Assembly (NCBI GenBank): GCA_015059955.1
Contig: SUZK01000007.1
Span: 62,001 to 126,000, forward strand
Reading direction: 5' to 3'
DNA length: 64,000 nucleotides
From: Rikenellaceae bacterium
GTDB taxonomy: Bacteria; Bacteroidota; Bacteroidia; Bacteroidales; Rikenellaceae
Part shown: positions 24,970 through 33,887 of the stretch, piece by piece
Numbering within the stretch: position 1 is the stretch's first letter
Layout: every line of letters begins with the position of its first letter
Program-made: the position numbers and the translations under genes
Notes under the pieces: generated by a model
The model's input: only the letters and a program-made list of their open reading frames with translations
Databases searched by the model: none
Told to the model about the DNA's origin: nothing

Positions 24970-25013
24970 AAAAACAGATAGGTTGACTAATCGTAGTCAA
25001 CCTATCTGTTTTT
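24970..25013. terminator. bidirectional terminator between kinase and tRNA
   Basis: A perfect 20-bp stem (24970-24989 with 24994-25013) with a 4-nt loop ATCG and A5/T5 ends. It serves the plus-strand kinase and the minus-strand tRNA gene. Confidence 0.9.
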
Positions 25014-25014
25014 G

Positions 25015-25088
<74 letters not shown>

Positions 25089-25108
25089 TGCAATTTCATC
25101 TTGCGGTG

Positions 25109-25116
25109 CAAAGATA
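25109..25116 (-). promoter_or_regulatory. -7 region of the tRNA gene
   Basis: The minus strand reads TTTTTACTATCTTTG ending at 25109, the same extended -7 block as before birA and the antiporter gene, 21 nt before the tRNA 5' end. Confidence 0.6.
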
Positions 25117-25230
25117 GTAAAAATTTATTATCTCAAAACCTTTCGCGCAAAAAAAAATCTTTTTAGAGCTAATAGCAACGTGCTACACTGCATAAAGATG
25201 AGGCTGAATAGAGAGTGTATTTTGTTGTTC

Positions 25231-25355
25231 TTTGTTGTGATAAGACATCATCTACTACCGCTAATGAATTATCTTGTCAATGGGCAGTACCACAAAGTAC
25301 AGCCCATCGTCAAGAAATTCACCGAGCGTTGTATCTAATGTCTTCTGCCAACAAA
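25231..25355. repeat. structured intergenic repeat, copy C1
   Basis: The ends are TTTGTTGTGATAAGACATC and its partner ATGTCTTCTGCCAACAAA. The central hairpin is 25266-25320: GAATT and TCTTG pair with CAAGA and AATTC around AATGGGCAGTAC-CACAAA-GTACAGCCCAT. The right arm ACCGAGCGTTGTATCTA is nearly that of B1. It does not follow a stop codon. Confidence 0.8.
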
Positions 25356-25359
25356 ACAG

Positions 25360-25454
25360 CTCGCCCTCAAAATCCTCATTTACGCCGAGTAAACTGCGGT
25401 TTTTCGGGCTTCGCAGGCCTAAAACTACATCTTTTTCTTCAACCTCCAACAAAA
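25360..25454. repeat. degenerate structured repeat, copy C2
   Basis: The central module CAAAATCCTCATTTACGCCG / AGTAAACTGCGGTTTTT is the same type as in copies D and E1, but with the stem pair GC/GC changed to CC/GG. The right end reads CCTCCAACAAAAT. The left end is not recognisable. C1, C2, a terminator and the tRNA promoter account for the gap 25089-25510. Confidence 0.55.
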
Positions 25455-25488
25455 TGGGGATGGCTAATTTACTTTTTAGTCATCCCCA
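25455..25488 (-). terminator. terminator after the OB-fold lipoprotein gene
   Basis: TGGGGATGGCTAA pairs with TTAGTCATCCCCA around TTTACTTT. The same hairpin, nearly base for base, ends two genes at 35178-35213. Confidence 0.75.
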
Positions 25489-25510
25489 TAATCATTAGGC
25501 AGTCGCCCTA

Positions 25511-28156
25511 CTACAACTCAACGAGTGAGTCGGCAGCGTACTGGAACTTACCCTGCTCAACAACGTCGAACGTAAGCGAGTAGTTCTTGTTAGGACCATA
25601 TGCGTAAACCTTGATTATCACCTTCTTGTAGTCATCGACAGTGATATCAGGATATGCATAGCCGAGTACCTCGGCAAATACCTCTGCGGTATTCTCCTTG
25701 AGCTTAGCAAGAATCTCATCATCGGTCAAGTCGCCCATGCCAGCGGCAGCGAAGCCACCCTTAACAGCTGATGGACGCCAGTCCATATTGCCGTAGTATG
25801 CCGAAGCACCTGTGTAGAACTCGTTGTTACCGTAGTTAGATACCCAGTAGTTACCTGCTGGCTTCTGACCATTGATAAGCACAATCTCGGTAGAGATAAT
25901 CTCACCTGCGTTGTCACGTGCAGGCGCACCCATAGGCACATCCTTGAAGTCGTAAACCCAGTTTACGCAGTACTGGTAGAATGCCTTGGTGTCAGCGCTT
26001 GATGTCGATGTGAAGTCGAGCTCCAAGGTACGGTCAATCTCCCAGATGCCCTCAACCTTGCGGAACTGGTCGGTCTTCTGACCAAAGTAGATGGTCTTTG
26101 TCCACTCGCCGGTGAAGATATACTCGTCAACCCTCCATGATGTAGCGCCACTTGCGTAGCAGCGGAAGCCAACGTATACCTTATCATCTACCTGTGCGTA
26201 AGGATACTTCTCTGAGAGGAATATTGGGAGGTAGCTGTCCTGTGCGGGGTTGGTGAAGTTGCCGTAGCCCTGACCCATAGCTGTGTAGTCCGAAGGCTGT
26301 ACAGCCACGATGTCGGTAGCCTCGTAAGCAGTGCCGTTGAACTTGAAGTAGGCGTACTGCTTCTCGCTCTTAACCTTGAGAGCCAAAGCTGTTGCAGCAG
26401 GTGCAGTCTCAATCGATGTCACAACCATGTTGATGTACTTACCACCCGACAATGAGGTGAAATAGCCATAGATGGTACACTCCATGCCATCCGAAAGCTG
26501 AGCCTTAAGCTCATCCGTTGCGCCATAGAAGCTACCCTGAGCTGTTGTTGCGTCGGCAAGGATGAAGTTGTAGTAGTTGCCGTTGATAGAGACAGTACCT
26601 GTCATCTTAGCATAGTAAGCATACTCATCATTCACACGAGTGGTGAGAAGCTCATCTGCCACAGCACCGGTAATCTCCATTGGAGTAGGATATGTTACGG
26701 TAGTTGTACCCGTCTTCTCGATAGTAATATCGGCAGTACCAATCTGGAAGCCCTTACCGTATGATGAGATAGTACCTGAAACAGATACAACGTCACCCAC
26801 CTCATAACCAGTGGTCTTGTAAAGGAGGATTGAGCCACCATTATCGGTGAGGATAGGACCCTGTGTAGAAACGGCAGAGATATAGCCGTTAACCTCTACG
26901 AAGTCGCCCAATACAGCTGAGCCGAGAGCTGAGGTGTAAGCCGAGGTCTCGCCCTCGTTGCCACCACCAATAGCAGGCTCCTCGTCAACGCTTACAACGA
27001 TGACGTTGATATACTTGCCGCTTGAGATAGATACGAAGTAACCATAAATGGTAGCCTTCTCGCCCTCTGTGAACATAGCCTTTACCTCATCATTAGCACC
27101 ATAGATGCTACCCTGAGCAGCCTCGGTACCCTCCATGATGATGTTGATATAACCCTTATCAGAGATTGTAGGAGTACCCTCAAACTTAACAAACTGAGCG
27201 TAGTCATCCTCAGTGCGTGAAGTAAGCAATGCCTCCATAGCAGCACCATCCAACTCTACGGGAGTAGGATAAGTTACCGATGTAGTACCAGTCTTCTCAA
27301 CGGTTGCGCTTGCAGCAGCAATCTGGAAGCCCTTGTTGTATGCCGAGATAGTACCCGACACCGATACCTCGTCGCCAATAGCGAGGTCAGCGCCCTTGTA
27401 AAGGAGAATTGAGCCAGTAGCATCGGTGATGATAGGGCCCTGAGTAGAAATAGCCGATACGTAGCCCTTAACCTCTACTGTGTCATCCAATACAGCCGAG
27501 CCGAGTACTGATGAGTACTTTGGAGCCTCTGGCTGGTCGGGATTCTCGGGAGTCTCAGGCTCATCCTTTGCAGGCTCCTCCGAAGAGTAGTTGTACGTAA
27601 CAACAACATACTCACCCTCGCGAGCGTCGTCAGCAACAGGGATAACGTTCTTAAGCTTATTTACGGTCTTAGGAGTTAGCGCCGCAGCGTAGTCCTCCTC
27701 CGAGCCCCAGATAGTTTTGTAGTCATCCTCGGTGAGTGTATACTCGGTAGCGGCGTTCATAGCCTGAACATCCTGTGGAATGTCAAGAGCCATGGTGTAG
27801 GTGATAAGGGCGAGTGAGCCATTATCGTAGGTAGGGTAGCTTGATGCAAGCCAAGCAGGAACATAGGTGGCAGCATCATCCTGCGATGCGAAGTACTTGT
27901 TCTTGCTGATAGCCGAGAGAGCTGCTACGGCATCCTCGCCAGCAGCCTCAGCCAATGCCTTATTTGTGCTATTCTTGGCGATGGCAGCGTAGTCATCGTC
28001 CGACAGCGTGATCTCCATCTCCTGAACGTTGGTAATCTCGCCATCGTTGTCGTAGCCAGGAAGATAGTTCTCGTTAAAATAGTCCGTCTGGCAGCCTACG
28101 CCCACAAGAGCAAGGGCTACAACAGAGAGCATCTTTGTTATAATATTCTTATTCAT
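25511..28156 (-). CDS. lipoprotein with two tandem OB-fold-like domains, TonB receptor partner
   Basis: An 881-residue lipoprotein (MLSVVALALVGVGCQ, lipobox GVGC). A helical N-terminal part (about 45-190) has two DDDYAAIAKN-like stretches (also TEDDYKTIWGSEEDYAAAL). Two tandem copies (about 216-395 and 410-590) share LGSAVLxDxVEVxGYxSAxSTQGPIxTDxxGSILLYK, with a continuing GTISxYxKGFQI strand. These resemble the OB-fold modules (DUF5689-like) of Bacteroidota surface lipoproteins. The C-terminal ~270 residues are unique, aromatic and beta-rich. It starts 14 nt after the TonB receptor, so the two probably form an outer-membrane uptake pair, analogous to SusD with SusC but not homologous to SusD. 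The ligand is unknown. Confidence 0.78.
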   Translation of the reverse strand: MNKNIITKMLSVVALALVGVGCQTDYFNENYLPGYDNDGEITNVQEMEITLSDDDYAAIAKNSTNKALAEAAGEDAVAALSAISKNKYFASQDDAATYVPAWLASSYPTYDNGSLALITYTMALDIPQDVQAMNAATEYTLTEDDYKTIWGSEEDYAAALTPKTVNKLKNVIPVADDAREGEYVVVTYNYSSEEPAKDEPETPENPDQPEAPKYSSVLGSAVLDDTVEVKGYVSAISTQGPIITDATGSILLYKGADLAIGDEVSVSGTISAYNKGFQIAAASATVEKTGTTSVTYPTPVELDGAAMEALLTSRTEDDYAQFVKFEGTPTISDKGYINIIMEGTEAAQGSIYGANDEVKAMFTEGEKATIYGYFVSISSGKYINVIVVSVDEEPAIGGGNEGETSAYTSALGSAVLGDFVEVNGYISAVSTQGPILTDNGGSILLYKTTGYEVGDVVSVSGTISSYGKGFQIGTADITIEKTGTTTVTYPTPMEITGAVADELLTTRVNDEYAYYAKMTGTVSINGNYYNFILADATTAQGSFYGATDELKAQLSDGMECTIYGYFTSLSGGKYINMVVTSIETAPAATALALKVKSEKQYAYFKFNGTAYEATDIVAVQPSDYTAMGQGYGNFTNPAQDSYLPIFLSEKYPYAQVDDKVYVGFRCYASGATSWRVDEYIFTGEWTKTIYFGQKTDQFRKVEGIWEIDRTLELDFTSTSSADTKAFYQYCVNWVYDFKDVPMGAPARDNAGEIISTEIVLINGQKPAGNYWVSNYGNNEFYTGASAYYGNMDWRPSAVKGGFAAAGMGDLTDDEILAKLKENTAEVFAEVLGYAYPDITVDDYKKVIIKVYAYGPNKNYSLTFDVVEQGKFQYAADSLVEL

Positions 28157-28170
28157 AGTCGTTGCTATTC

Positions 28171-30870
28171 TTAGAAGCTAATTTTGAGGCGTACGGTATA
28201 TGTACGGCCGAATGAGTACATTACGGCGTAGCAGTCCTGCCAGCCCTTAGTGTCGGTGGCACACTGTGCGTCCATCACATAGTTATAGTCGTAGAGGTTG
28301 TTCACGTTACCGTAGATAGTAGCGTTCACCTTGCCGATGTTGAATGAGTAGCTTGCCGAGAGGTCTACCTGGTGGCCCACAGGAATCTTCCATGGGTCGT
28401 TAACCGTAGTTGTGGTGTTAGCCACAGCTGTCGAGCCGAGGTAGAAGTCGGCGTAGTTGCGAGCGTAGAGGTTGAAGTTAGCGCTAAGACGCAAGCCCTT
28501 GAATGGGAAGAAGTCAGCACCTACGGCAGCCGTAGTCTGTGCCGAGCCTGCTACGTGCACGCCCTTCTGCTCAAGCTCAATCCATGCGTGGTCCTCAGCC
28601 ATGATGCCCGAAGCTACGGTACCATCCATCTTGGCAGTCATAGGCTGACCCTGTGAGTCGTAGTAGTAACCACGGGCATTGCTTGACCATACCCAGTCAC
28701 CCCATGAGAGCATACCTGTAAGGTTTACCCAGCGTGCTGGCTTGTAGCGAAGGTCGAGCTCAACGCCGGTGTGGCGAGCGTCGATACCTGTGAGGTTAAC
28801 ACGTGCGTAGTCACCGTTAGACATGAGCTTCGAACGAACATCCGACTTATCCATCCACAAGGTGTAGTATGCGTTGAGGTTCAATGCGAAACGCTCAGTA
28901 CGTAGACCGTAGCCACCCTCTACCGAGAATACCTTCTCGTTGACAGCATCGGGGTTGGTCATGTGTGATGTTGTTGACTGAAGGAAGGCACCACCCGAGA
29001 AGAATGGAGCACGTGAGATGTAACCTACGTTGAGGAAGAGGTTCGACGACTTGGTAACGTTGTAGTTGATACCAGCCTTCGCGGTGAAGCCCACGAAGTT
29101 CATAGTCTCTGAGCGCTGGTGTGCCTCGTCGTAGTAGAAGCGGTCAACACGCCAGTAGCCAGTGTTCGACACCGAACCAGATACGAAGGCGTTAACCTTA
29201 TTCTTTGTCCACTCCAACTGAGCGAAGATACCCTCCTGGTGTACGTGGCCATCGTAATCGCGATATACAACGTCACCTACGCTGAGCTTCTCGTACTTCC
29301 AGTTAGGATCGGCAGCAGCAGCGTTGTTCTCCGCCTTAACGTTCTTACGGTCAGCATCGTCGATGAAGTATGCACCATCGTAGAGGTCGACAATCTCGTT
29401 GGTGTGCTTACCTACGTAGTAACGTACGTCGACACCTGCTGAGAGCTCCAAACCTGGGGCAATCTCATTTGAGTATGTCGACAAAAGACCGTACCACATG
29501 TGGTCGTTAACAGATTTTGACATCACCATGCGCGAACCATCGAGGCTTGCGGCGTTCATATCCTGGATAGCACCATAGTCGAAAGTACCATCCGACTTAC
29601 GGAAGTTGTAGAGGAGCTTACCGTTAGACGAGCCGTTCCACATAGCGCGGTCAGCAGATGTACGACCCTGACCAGAGTAGCCCGAACCACGACCTATAGA
29701 TACGTAGAGGGCTGTCGAGAGCGATGACTTGTCGTCAATCTGCCACTGGTGGTTGAGCGAAATCTGAGGCTTGTGGTACTCGTTGACCATTGATGAGCGC
29801 TCCTTGCCGTTGTTGTCGAAACCGTAAACAGCGTTGTAGCGATACTTGTTATCCTCGCCTGTCCACTTAGCAACCTTGTCCCACTCCTCGATTGAAAGAC
29901 CGGCATATAGTGGCTTACGCTGATTGTGCTTCTGTGGAGCACCAAAGGCTGTAAGTGAGAGCTGGTGCTGTGAGTTGATACGCTTCGAAACGTTCACAAA
30001 CCAGTTGTAGCCGGTGTAGCCAGTACCCTGGATGTAACCATCACCCCAGCGCTTAGCAAGAAGAACGCTTGCGGCCCAGCCATTATCCATAAGACCTGTC
30101 GAGAGGCTTACCGACATGGTGTTAGCGCCGTCGTTACCGATACCGTAAGATACCGTACCGCCGCGCTTCGAGTCGATGTTGTTAGTCACGATGTTGATGG
30201 TACCACCCACCGATGGTGATGAAATCTTCGAGGCACCCATACCGCGCTGTGTCTGCATCGAGCGTGTTACGTCTGAAAGACCAGCCCAGTTTGACCAGTA
30301 TACACCGCCCCACTCCATATCGTTGACGGGAACACCGTTGATCATAACTGCCACGTTTGCCGACTTGAAGCCTCGCATGTTAATTTTAGAGTCGCCATAG
30401 CCACCACCATCCTTGGTGACATATACACCAGGCGTAGACTTCAAAATCTCGGGGAACTCCTGGCCGCCGAGCTTGAACTCGATCTCGCTGGCAACAACTG
30501 TTGATACTGCCACAGGGGTCTTACGCTGTACAGCGACAGACTGTGTGATTACCACATCCTCCAAGGTGGTAGCCTCTGGTTCCATCTTGATCGTGCCGAG
30601 GTCTACGCGAGCCTGAGTCGAGTCGATATCAAAGCTCAATGTTTTGTAGTTAAGGTAGCTAATCATCACCTTCTCCGTACCCTTGCGAACTTGTAGACGG
30701 AAGTCGCCCTGTACGTCGGTGCTCGTACCCTGTGTCGTCTCGGGAACAACTACCGTAGCACCGATGAGTGGCTGATCCGTCTCATCGATGATGGTACCCG
30801 TAACGACAGTCTGAGCCTCAGCCATATAGCCGATAGCCAGACCAATCATCAGAAGTAAAAGTCTCTTCAT
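28171..30870 (-). CDS. TonB-dependent receptor with carboxypeptidase-regulatory-like N-domain
   Basis: An 899-residue outer-membrane transporter. The start at 30870 (MKRLLLLMIGLAIGYMAEAQ) gives a clean signal peptide; the longer open frame reads through the promoter and was rejected. Next comes a CarboxypepD_reg-like domain (VVTGTIIDETDQPLIGATVVV), then the plug (PEILKSTPGVYVTKDGGGYGDSKINMRGF, with GGTINIVTN). The 22-strand barrel ends with an aromatic C-terminus (YTVRLKISF). It lacks the SusC-type extended N-terminus, so it is closer to the siderophore/peptide class. It is paired with the OB-fold lipoprotein. Confidence 0.92.
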   Translation of the reverse strand: MKRLLLLMIGLAIGYMAEAQTVVTGTIIDETDQPLIGATVVVPETTQGTSTDVQGDFRLQVRKGTEKVMISYLNYKTLSFDIDSTQARVDLGTIKMEPEATTLEDVVITQSVAVQRKTPVAVSTVVASEIEFKLGGQEFPEILKSTPGVYVTKDGGGYGDSKINMRGFKSANVAVMINGVPVNDMEWGGVYWSNWAGLSDVTRSMQTQRGMGASKISSPSVGGTINIVTNNIDSKRGGTVSYGIGNDGANTMSVSLSTGLMDNGWAASVLLAKRWGDGYIQGTGYTGYNWFVNVSKRINSQHQLSLTAFGAPQKHNQRKPLYAGLSIEEWDKVAKWTGEDNKYRYNAVYGFDNNGKERSSMVNEYHKPQISLNHQWQIDDKSSLSTALYVSIGRGSGYSGQGRTSADRAMWNGSSNGKLLYNFRKSDGTFDYGAIQDMNAASLDGSRMVMSKSVNDHMWYGLLSTYSNEIAPGLELSAGVDVRYYVGKHTNEIVDLYDGAYFIDDADRKNVKAENNAAAADPNWKYEKLSVGDVVYRDYDGHVHQEGIFAQLEWTKNKVNAFVSGSVSNTGYWRVDRFYYDEAHQRSETMNFVGFTAKAGINYNVTKSSNLFLNVGYISRAPFFSGGAFLQSTTSHMTNPDAVNEKVFSVEGGYGLRTERFALNLNAYYTLWMDKSDVRSKLMSNGDYARVNLTGIDARHTGVELDLRYKPARWVNLTGMLSWGDWVWSSNARGYYYDSQGQPMTAKMDGTVASGIMAEDHAWIELEQKGVHVAGSAQTTAAVGADFFPFKGLRLSANFNLYARNYADFYLGSTAVANTTTTVNDPWKIPVGHQVDLSASYSFNIGKVNATIYGNVNNLYDYNYVMDAQCATDTKGWQDCYAVMYSFGRTYTVRLKISF

Positions 30871-30947
30871 ACGTTGATGTTTAAGTGAAAAAATAGTAAA
30901 TAAAGTGTTTCTGTCGTGCATAAAAAAGGACATTGCTATCCTCGGTG

Positions 30948-30979
30948 CAAAGATAGCAATGTTATATTGTGTAGCCAAA
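30948..30979 (-). promoter_or_regulatory. promoter of the TonB receptor operon
   Basis: The minus strand reads TTTG (30976-30979), 20-nt spacer, TATCTTTG (30948-30955), a full consensus match; the transcript would have a leader of about 70 nt before the ATG at 30870. Confidence 0.75.
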
Positions 30980-31051
30980 AATTTGGACTAATTTTTATTT
31001 TATACAAAATAAAGACCAGAATTTTGGCGGTGAAACTCTACGTATGGCGAC

Positions 31052-33142
31052 CTATCGAACCACAATTTCGTCGGTAAACAAGAAGCCCGAGAAGTGGCTG
31101 CGGTGTGCCTTGTAGCGTATGTAGCGCACAACGCACTCTCCCTCCCAGCCGAAGTTCATGAACGAGGGTATATCCTCATACTTAACCTCATGGTCGATGA
31201 CCGTCAGCGGCTCGAAGTTCTCGCCATCCAACGAGCCCCATATCTCCACCTTGCAGGGCATGAAGACACCTGGGCCGCAGTACTGCATAAAGTCGGCCGA
31301 TATAGAGTGGATGGTCGTAGGCTCACCCATGTCGATGGTGACATCCACACCACCACGACCCAAGAAACCCTGCCAGCGACCATCGGCATATGTCCATGTG
31401 CCACGCAGACCGTCGACGAGTGCTACGTCACCCGCCGCAGCGTATTGTGGACCATAGTAGAACGATGGGTAGTTGTACGCAACGGCCTTGCCTAAGGCGA
31501 GGTGGTCGATAGGCTCGCGTGACTCTGGGCGGTCGCCAATCTCGTTTTTAAGGTCGAAGGGGTGGTAGCCCTCCGCCATCATGCGCTCGACGATATCCAA
31601 GGCACGGGTGCGGAAGATGCCAAACTCCTTCTGCGTGGGCTGACTCCAACCCACCTCCGCGATGGCAATGGCGCGTGGCCATAGCATCATCTCGTAGTGC
31701 TCGTCGGTAGGTATAAACTCCGCCCATAGGTTGGCCTGCACACCCTTAATGTGGCGTGCCACGGCAGGACTCATCGTCGCGGGTGCTGGGTCATAGGAGT
31801 ATACCTTCTCCAATGGCAGGTAGCCGCCAATAGCCTCGGGCTGTGTGGGTGGTGCATCCTGTGGTGCGTCGATATAGCAGTAGCCGTGGGGCGACATTAT
31901 GGCGTCGTGGCCAGCCTCGGCAGCAGCGATGCCACCCTCCTCGCCACGCCACGACATCACCGTCGCGTTTGGCGCGAGGCCACCCTGCAATATCTCATCC
32001 CAGCCGATAATCTGGCGGCCGTGGGCGTTGAGGTAGCGCTCCATGCGCTCAATCATATAGCTCTGCAACTCGTCGACACTGTTGAGGCCCTCCTCGCGCA
32101 TGCGGCGCTGGCAATCTTCGCATAGCTTCCAGCTCTCCTTGCTCGCCTCGTCACCACCAATGTGGATATACTCCGATGGGAATACCTCCATCACCTCATC
32201 AAGGATGCGCTCCATCATCTCGAAGGTCGCCTCCTTGCCGATACAAAGCTCGCCCTGACGCTCAGGATGGTGTGTGCATCGTAACTCTGGATATGCCGCC
32301 AACACCTCGTCAGAGTGGCCAGGCATCTCTATCTCGGGGATGATTGTGATGTAGCGTGCCTCGGCATAGGCAACCAAGTCGCGAAGCTCCTCCTTGGTGT
32401 AGTAGCCACCATAGGCACCCTCGCTGCCCTCGTCTACATACTTGCGCTCGCCATACCACCACTCCTTCCATGTGGCTGGTGTGCGCCATGCTGCGTAGCT
32501 CGTAAGACGTGGGTAGCTCTCTACCTCCATACGCCAACCGGCGGCATCGGTGAGGTGTAGATGCAGATGGTTGAACTTTAGGCGTGCCATCATATCTATC
32601 TGACGCTTAAGGAAGTCTATCGAGCGGAAGTGGCGCGATACGTCGATAAGAAGGCTTCGGTACGCGAAGCGTGGGGCGTCGTAAATCTCGCATGTGAGCC
32701 ACTCCCCATCGGGGTTGTTCTCGACTAACTGACGTAGGGTCTGCAAGCCGTAGAAGAGTCCCTCGGGCGTGCAAGCACCAATGGTGATGCCATTCTCATC
32801 ACAGGTGAGCAGATACTGCTCGGGGAGATACATCTCACGATGCCATACGAGGTTAAGACAACCACGCTTAGCAGGGCGCTTCACACACTTGATGTTGAGG
32901 CCAGTAGCGTAGGCAGCATTGCGAAGTCGTTCGCCGTTAGCCTCCCCATATTCGTCGATAATAGCGTCATCAATGTATAGCTTAAACTGCTGTGTGGCAT
33001 CGAAGGTTGTGATACCTCCCTCGCTATCCTCCTGCGTGGTGCTTACCGGAATGGGAGTAACTTGGTTTATCTGCGCCGTAAGCTCGTCAGCTGTCAGCGT
33101 GGCGATAAGCGCAAATATTACAGATAGTTGAAATCTTCTCAT
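31052..33142 (-). CDS. beta-N-acetylhexosaminidase (GH20), secreted
   Basis: Removes terminal GlcNAc or GalNAc from glycans. The 696 residues start with a signal peptide (MRRFQLSVIFALIATLTADELTAQ). The GH20b domain (about 30-155) precedes the catalytic barrel. This has HLHLTDAAGWRMEVESYP, IIPEIEMPGHS and the catalytic pair D331-E332 in HIGGDEASKESW. Trp-rich WNANLW/GWDEIL-like segments also match the family. The C-terminal ~130 residues (HSISADFMQYCGPGVFMPCKVEIWGS.DGENF) look like an F5/8-type or FN3-like carbohydrate-binding module. The ATG at 33142 fits the signal peptide; the longer frame covers the promoter. It is transcribed alone and is typical of host-glycan foragers. Confidence 0.92.
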   Translation of the reverse strand: MRRFQLSVIFALIATLTADELTAQINQVTPIPVSTTQEDSEGGITTFDATQQFKLYIDDAIIDEYGEANGERLRNAAYATGLNIKCVKRPAKRGCLNLVWHREMYLPEQYLLTCDENGITIGACTPEGLFYGLQTLRQLVENNPDGEWLTCEIYDAPRFAYRSLLIDVSRHFRSIDFLKRQIDMMARLKFNHLHLHLTDAAGWRMEVESYPRLTSYAAWRTPATWKEWWYGERKYVDEGSEGAYGGYYTKEELRDLVAYAEARYITIIPEIEMPGHSDEVLAAYPELRCTHHPERQGELCIGKEATFEMMERILDEVMEVFPSEYIHIGGDEASKESWKLCEDCQRRMREEGLNSVDELQSYMIERMERYLNAHGRQIIGWDEILQGGLAPNATVMSWRGEEGGIAAAEAGHDAIMSPHGYCYIDAPQDAPPTQPEAIGGYLPLEKVYSYDPAPATMSPAVARHIKGVQANLWAEFIPTDEHYEMMLWPRAIAIAEVGWSQPTQKEFGIFRTRALDIVERMMAEGYHPFDLKNEIGDRPESREPIDHLALGKAVAYNYPSFYYGPQYAAAGDVALVDGLRGTWTYADGRWQGFLGRGGVDVTIDMGEPTTIHSISADFMQYCGPGVFMPCKVEIWGSLDGENFEPLTVIDHEVKYEDIPSFMNFGWEGECVVRYIRYKAHRSHFSGFLFTDEIVVR

Positions 33143-33159
33143 GTGCGTTGAATTTTTCA

Positions 33160-33191
33160 CAAAGATAGTTATAATCTCATTAAATAGCAAT
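33160..33191 (-). promoter_or_regulatory. promoter of the GH20 gene
   Basis: The minus strand reads ATTG (33188-33191), 20-nt spacer, TATCTTTG (33160-33167), 17 nt before the ATG. Confidence 0.65.
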
Positions 33192-33289
33192 AGCCCTATG
33201 CGCTCACGTATGCTGTTTGTGGTACGGTAGTTGAGAATATCTCCGATGTCCTGCCGTGTGGGTAGGAGTAATGTAAAACATTTGCAATT

Positions 33290-33877
33290 ATGAAGAGATT
33301 ATTACGATTATGCGCCGTTGCCTTGCTCCTTGTAGTGGGTGCACAACGTGCCGATGCGCAACATGTTGCCATCAAGACCAACCTCCTCTACGATGCTACG
33401 GGTAGTGTCAACCTCGGCACCGAGATCGCCTTAGCGCCACGCTGGACTCTCGATATGTCATCGAGCTTCAACGACTGGAAGATGTACAACGGCCGCGAGT
33501 GGAAGCACTTCCTAACGCAACCTGAGGCGCGCTACTGGTTCTGCAACCGCTTTGCTGGTCACTTTATCGCCATGCATGCCCACTATGGCAGATATAACAT
33601 GGGCAATATTAAGAATGGCATTAAGTTCTTGGGTACTAACTTCGAGGCACTCACCGATAACCGCTTCGATGGCTGGCTGCTCGGTGCCGGTGTCGGCTAT
33701 GGTTATGCCGTAGTGCTCAGCCGCCACTTTAACCTTGAGTTCGAGCTTGGTGTGGGCTACGCCTATATGGAGTACGACAAGTATCGTTGGAAGACCGACG
33801 AGCTACTCAGTCGCCATGACCACCACCACTACTTCGGCATCACAAAGCTAAATATAGGCCTATCATACATATTCTAA
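33290..33877 (+). CDS. DUF3575 outer-membrane protein
   Basis: A 195-residue protein with a signal peptide (LLRLCAVALLLVVGAQRADAQ). The mature part starts with VAIKTNLLYDATGSVNLGTEIALAPRWTLD, the clear hallmark of DUF3575. It continues as alternating amphipathic strands and ends with IGLSYIF, an aromatic outer-membrane barrel terminus. Members often lie beside DUF3868/OmpA-like proteins and fimbrial genes in Bacteroidales. Here the DUF3868 partner follows after 10 nt, but no fimbrillin gene is present. It is probably a small barrel; its role is unknown. Confidence 0.85.
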   Translation: MKRLLRLCAVALLLVVGAQRADAQHVAIKTNLLYDATGSVNLGTEIALAPRWTLDMSSSFNDWKMYNGREWKHFLTQPEARYWFCNRFAGHFIAMHAHYGRYNMGNIKNGIKFLGTNFEALTDNRFDGWLLGAGVGYGYAVVLSRHFNLEFELGVGYAYMEYDKYRWKTDELLSRHDHHHYFGITKLNIGLSYIF

Positions 33878-33887
33878 ATTATTGATT

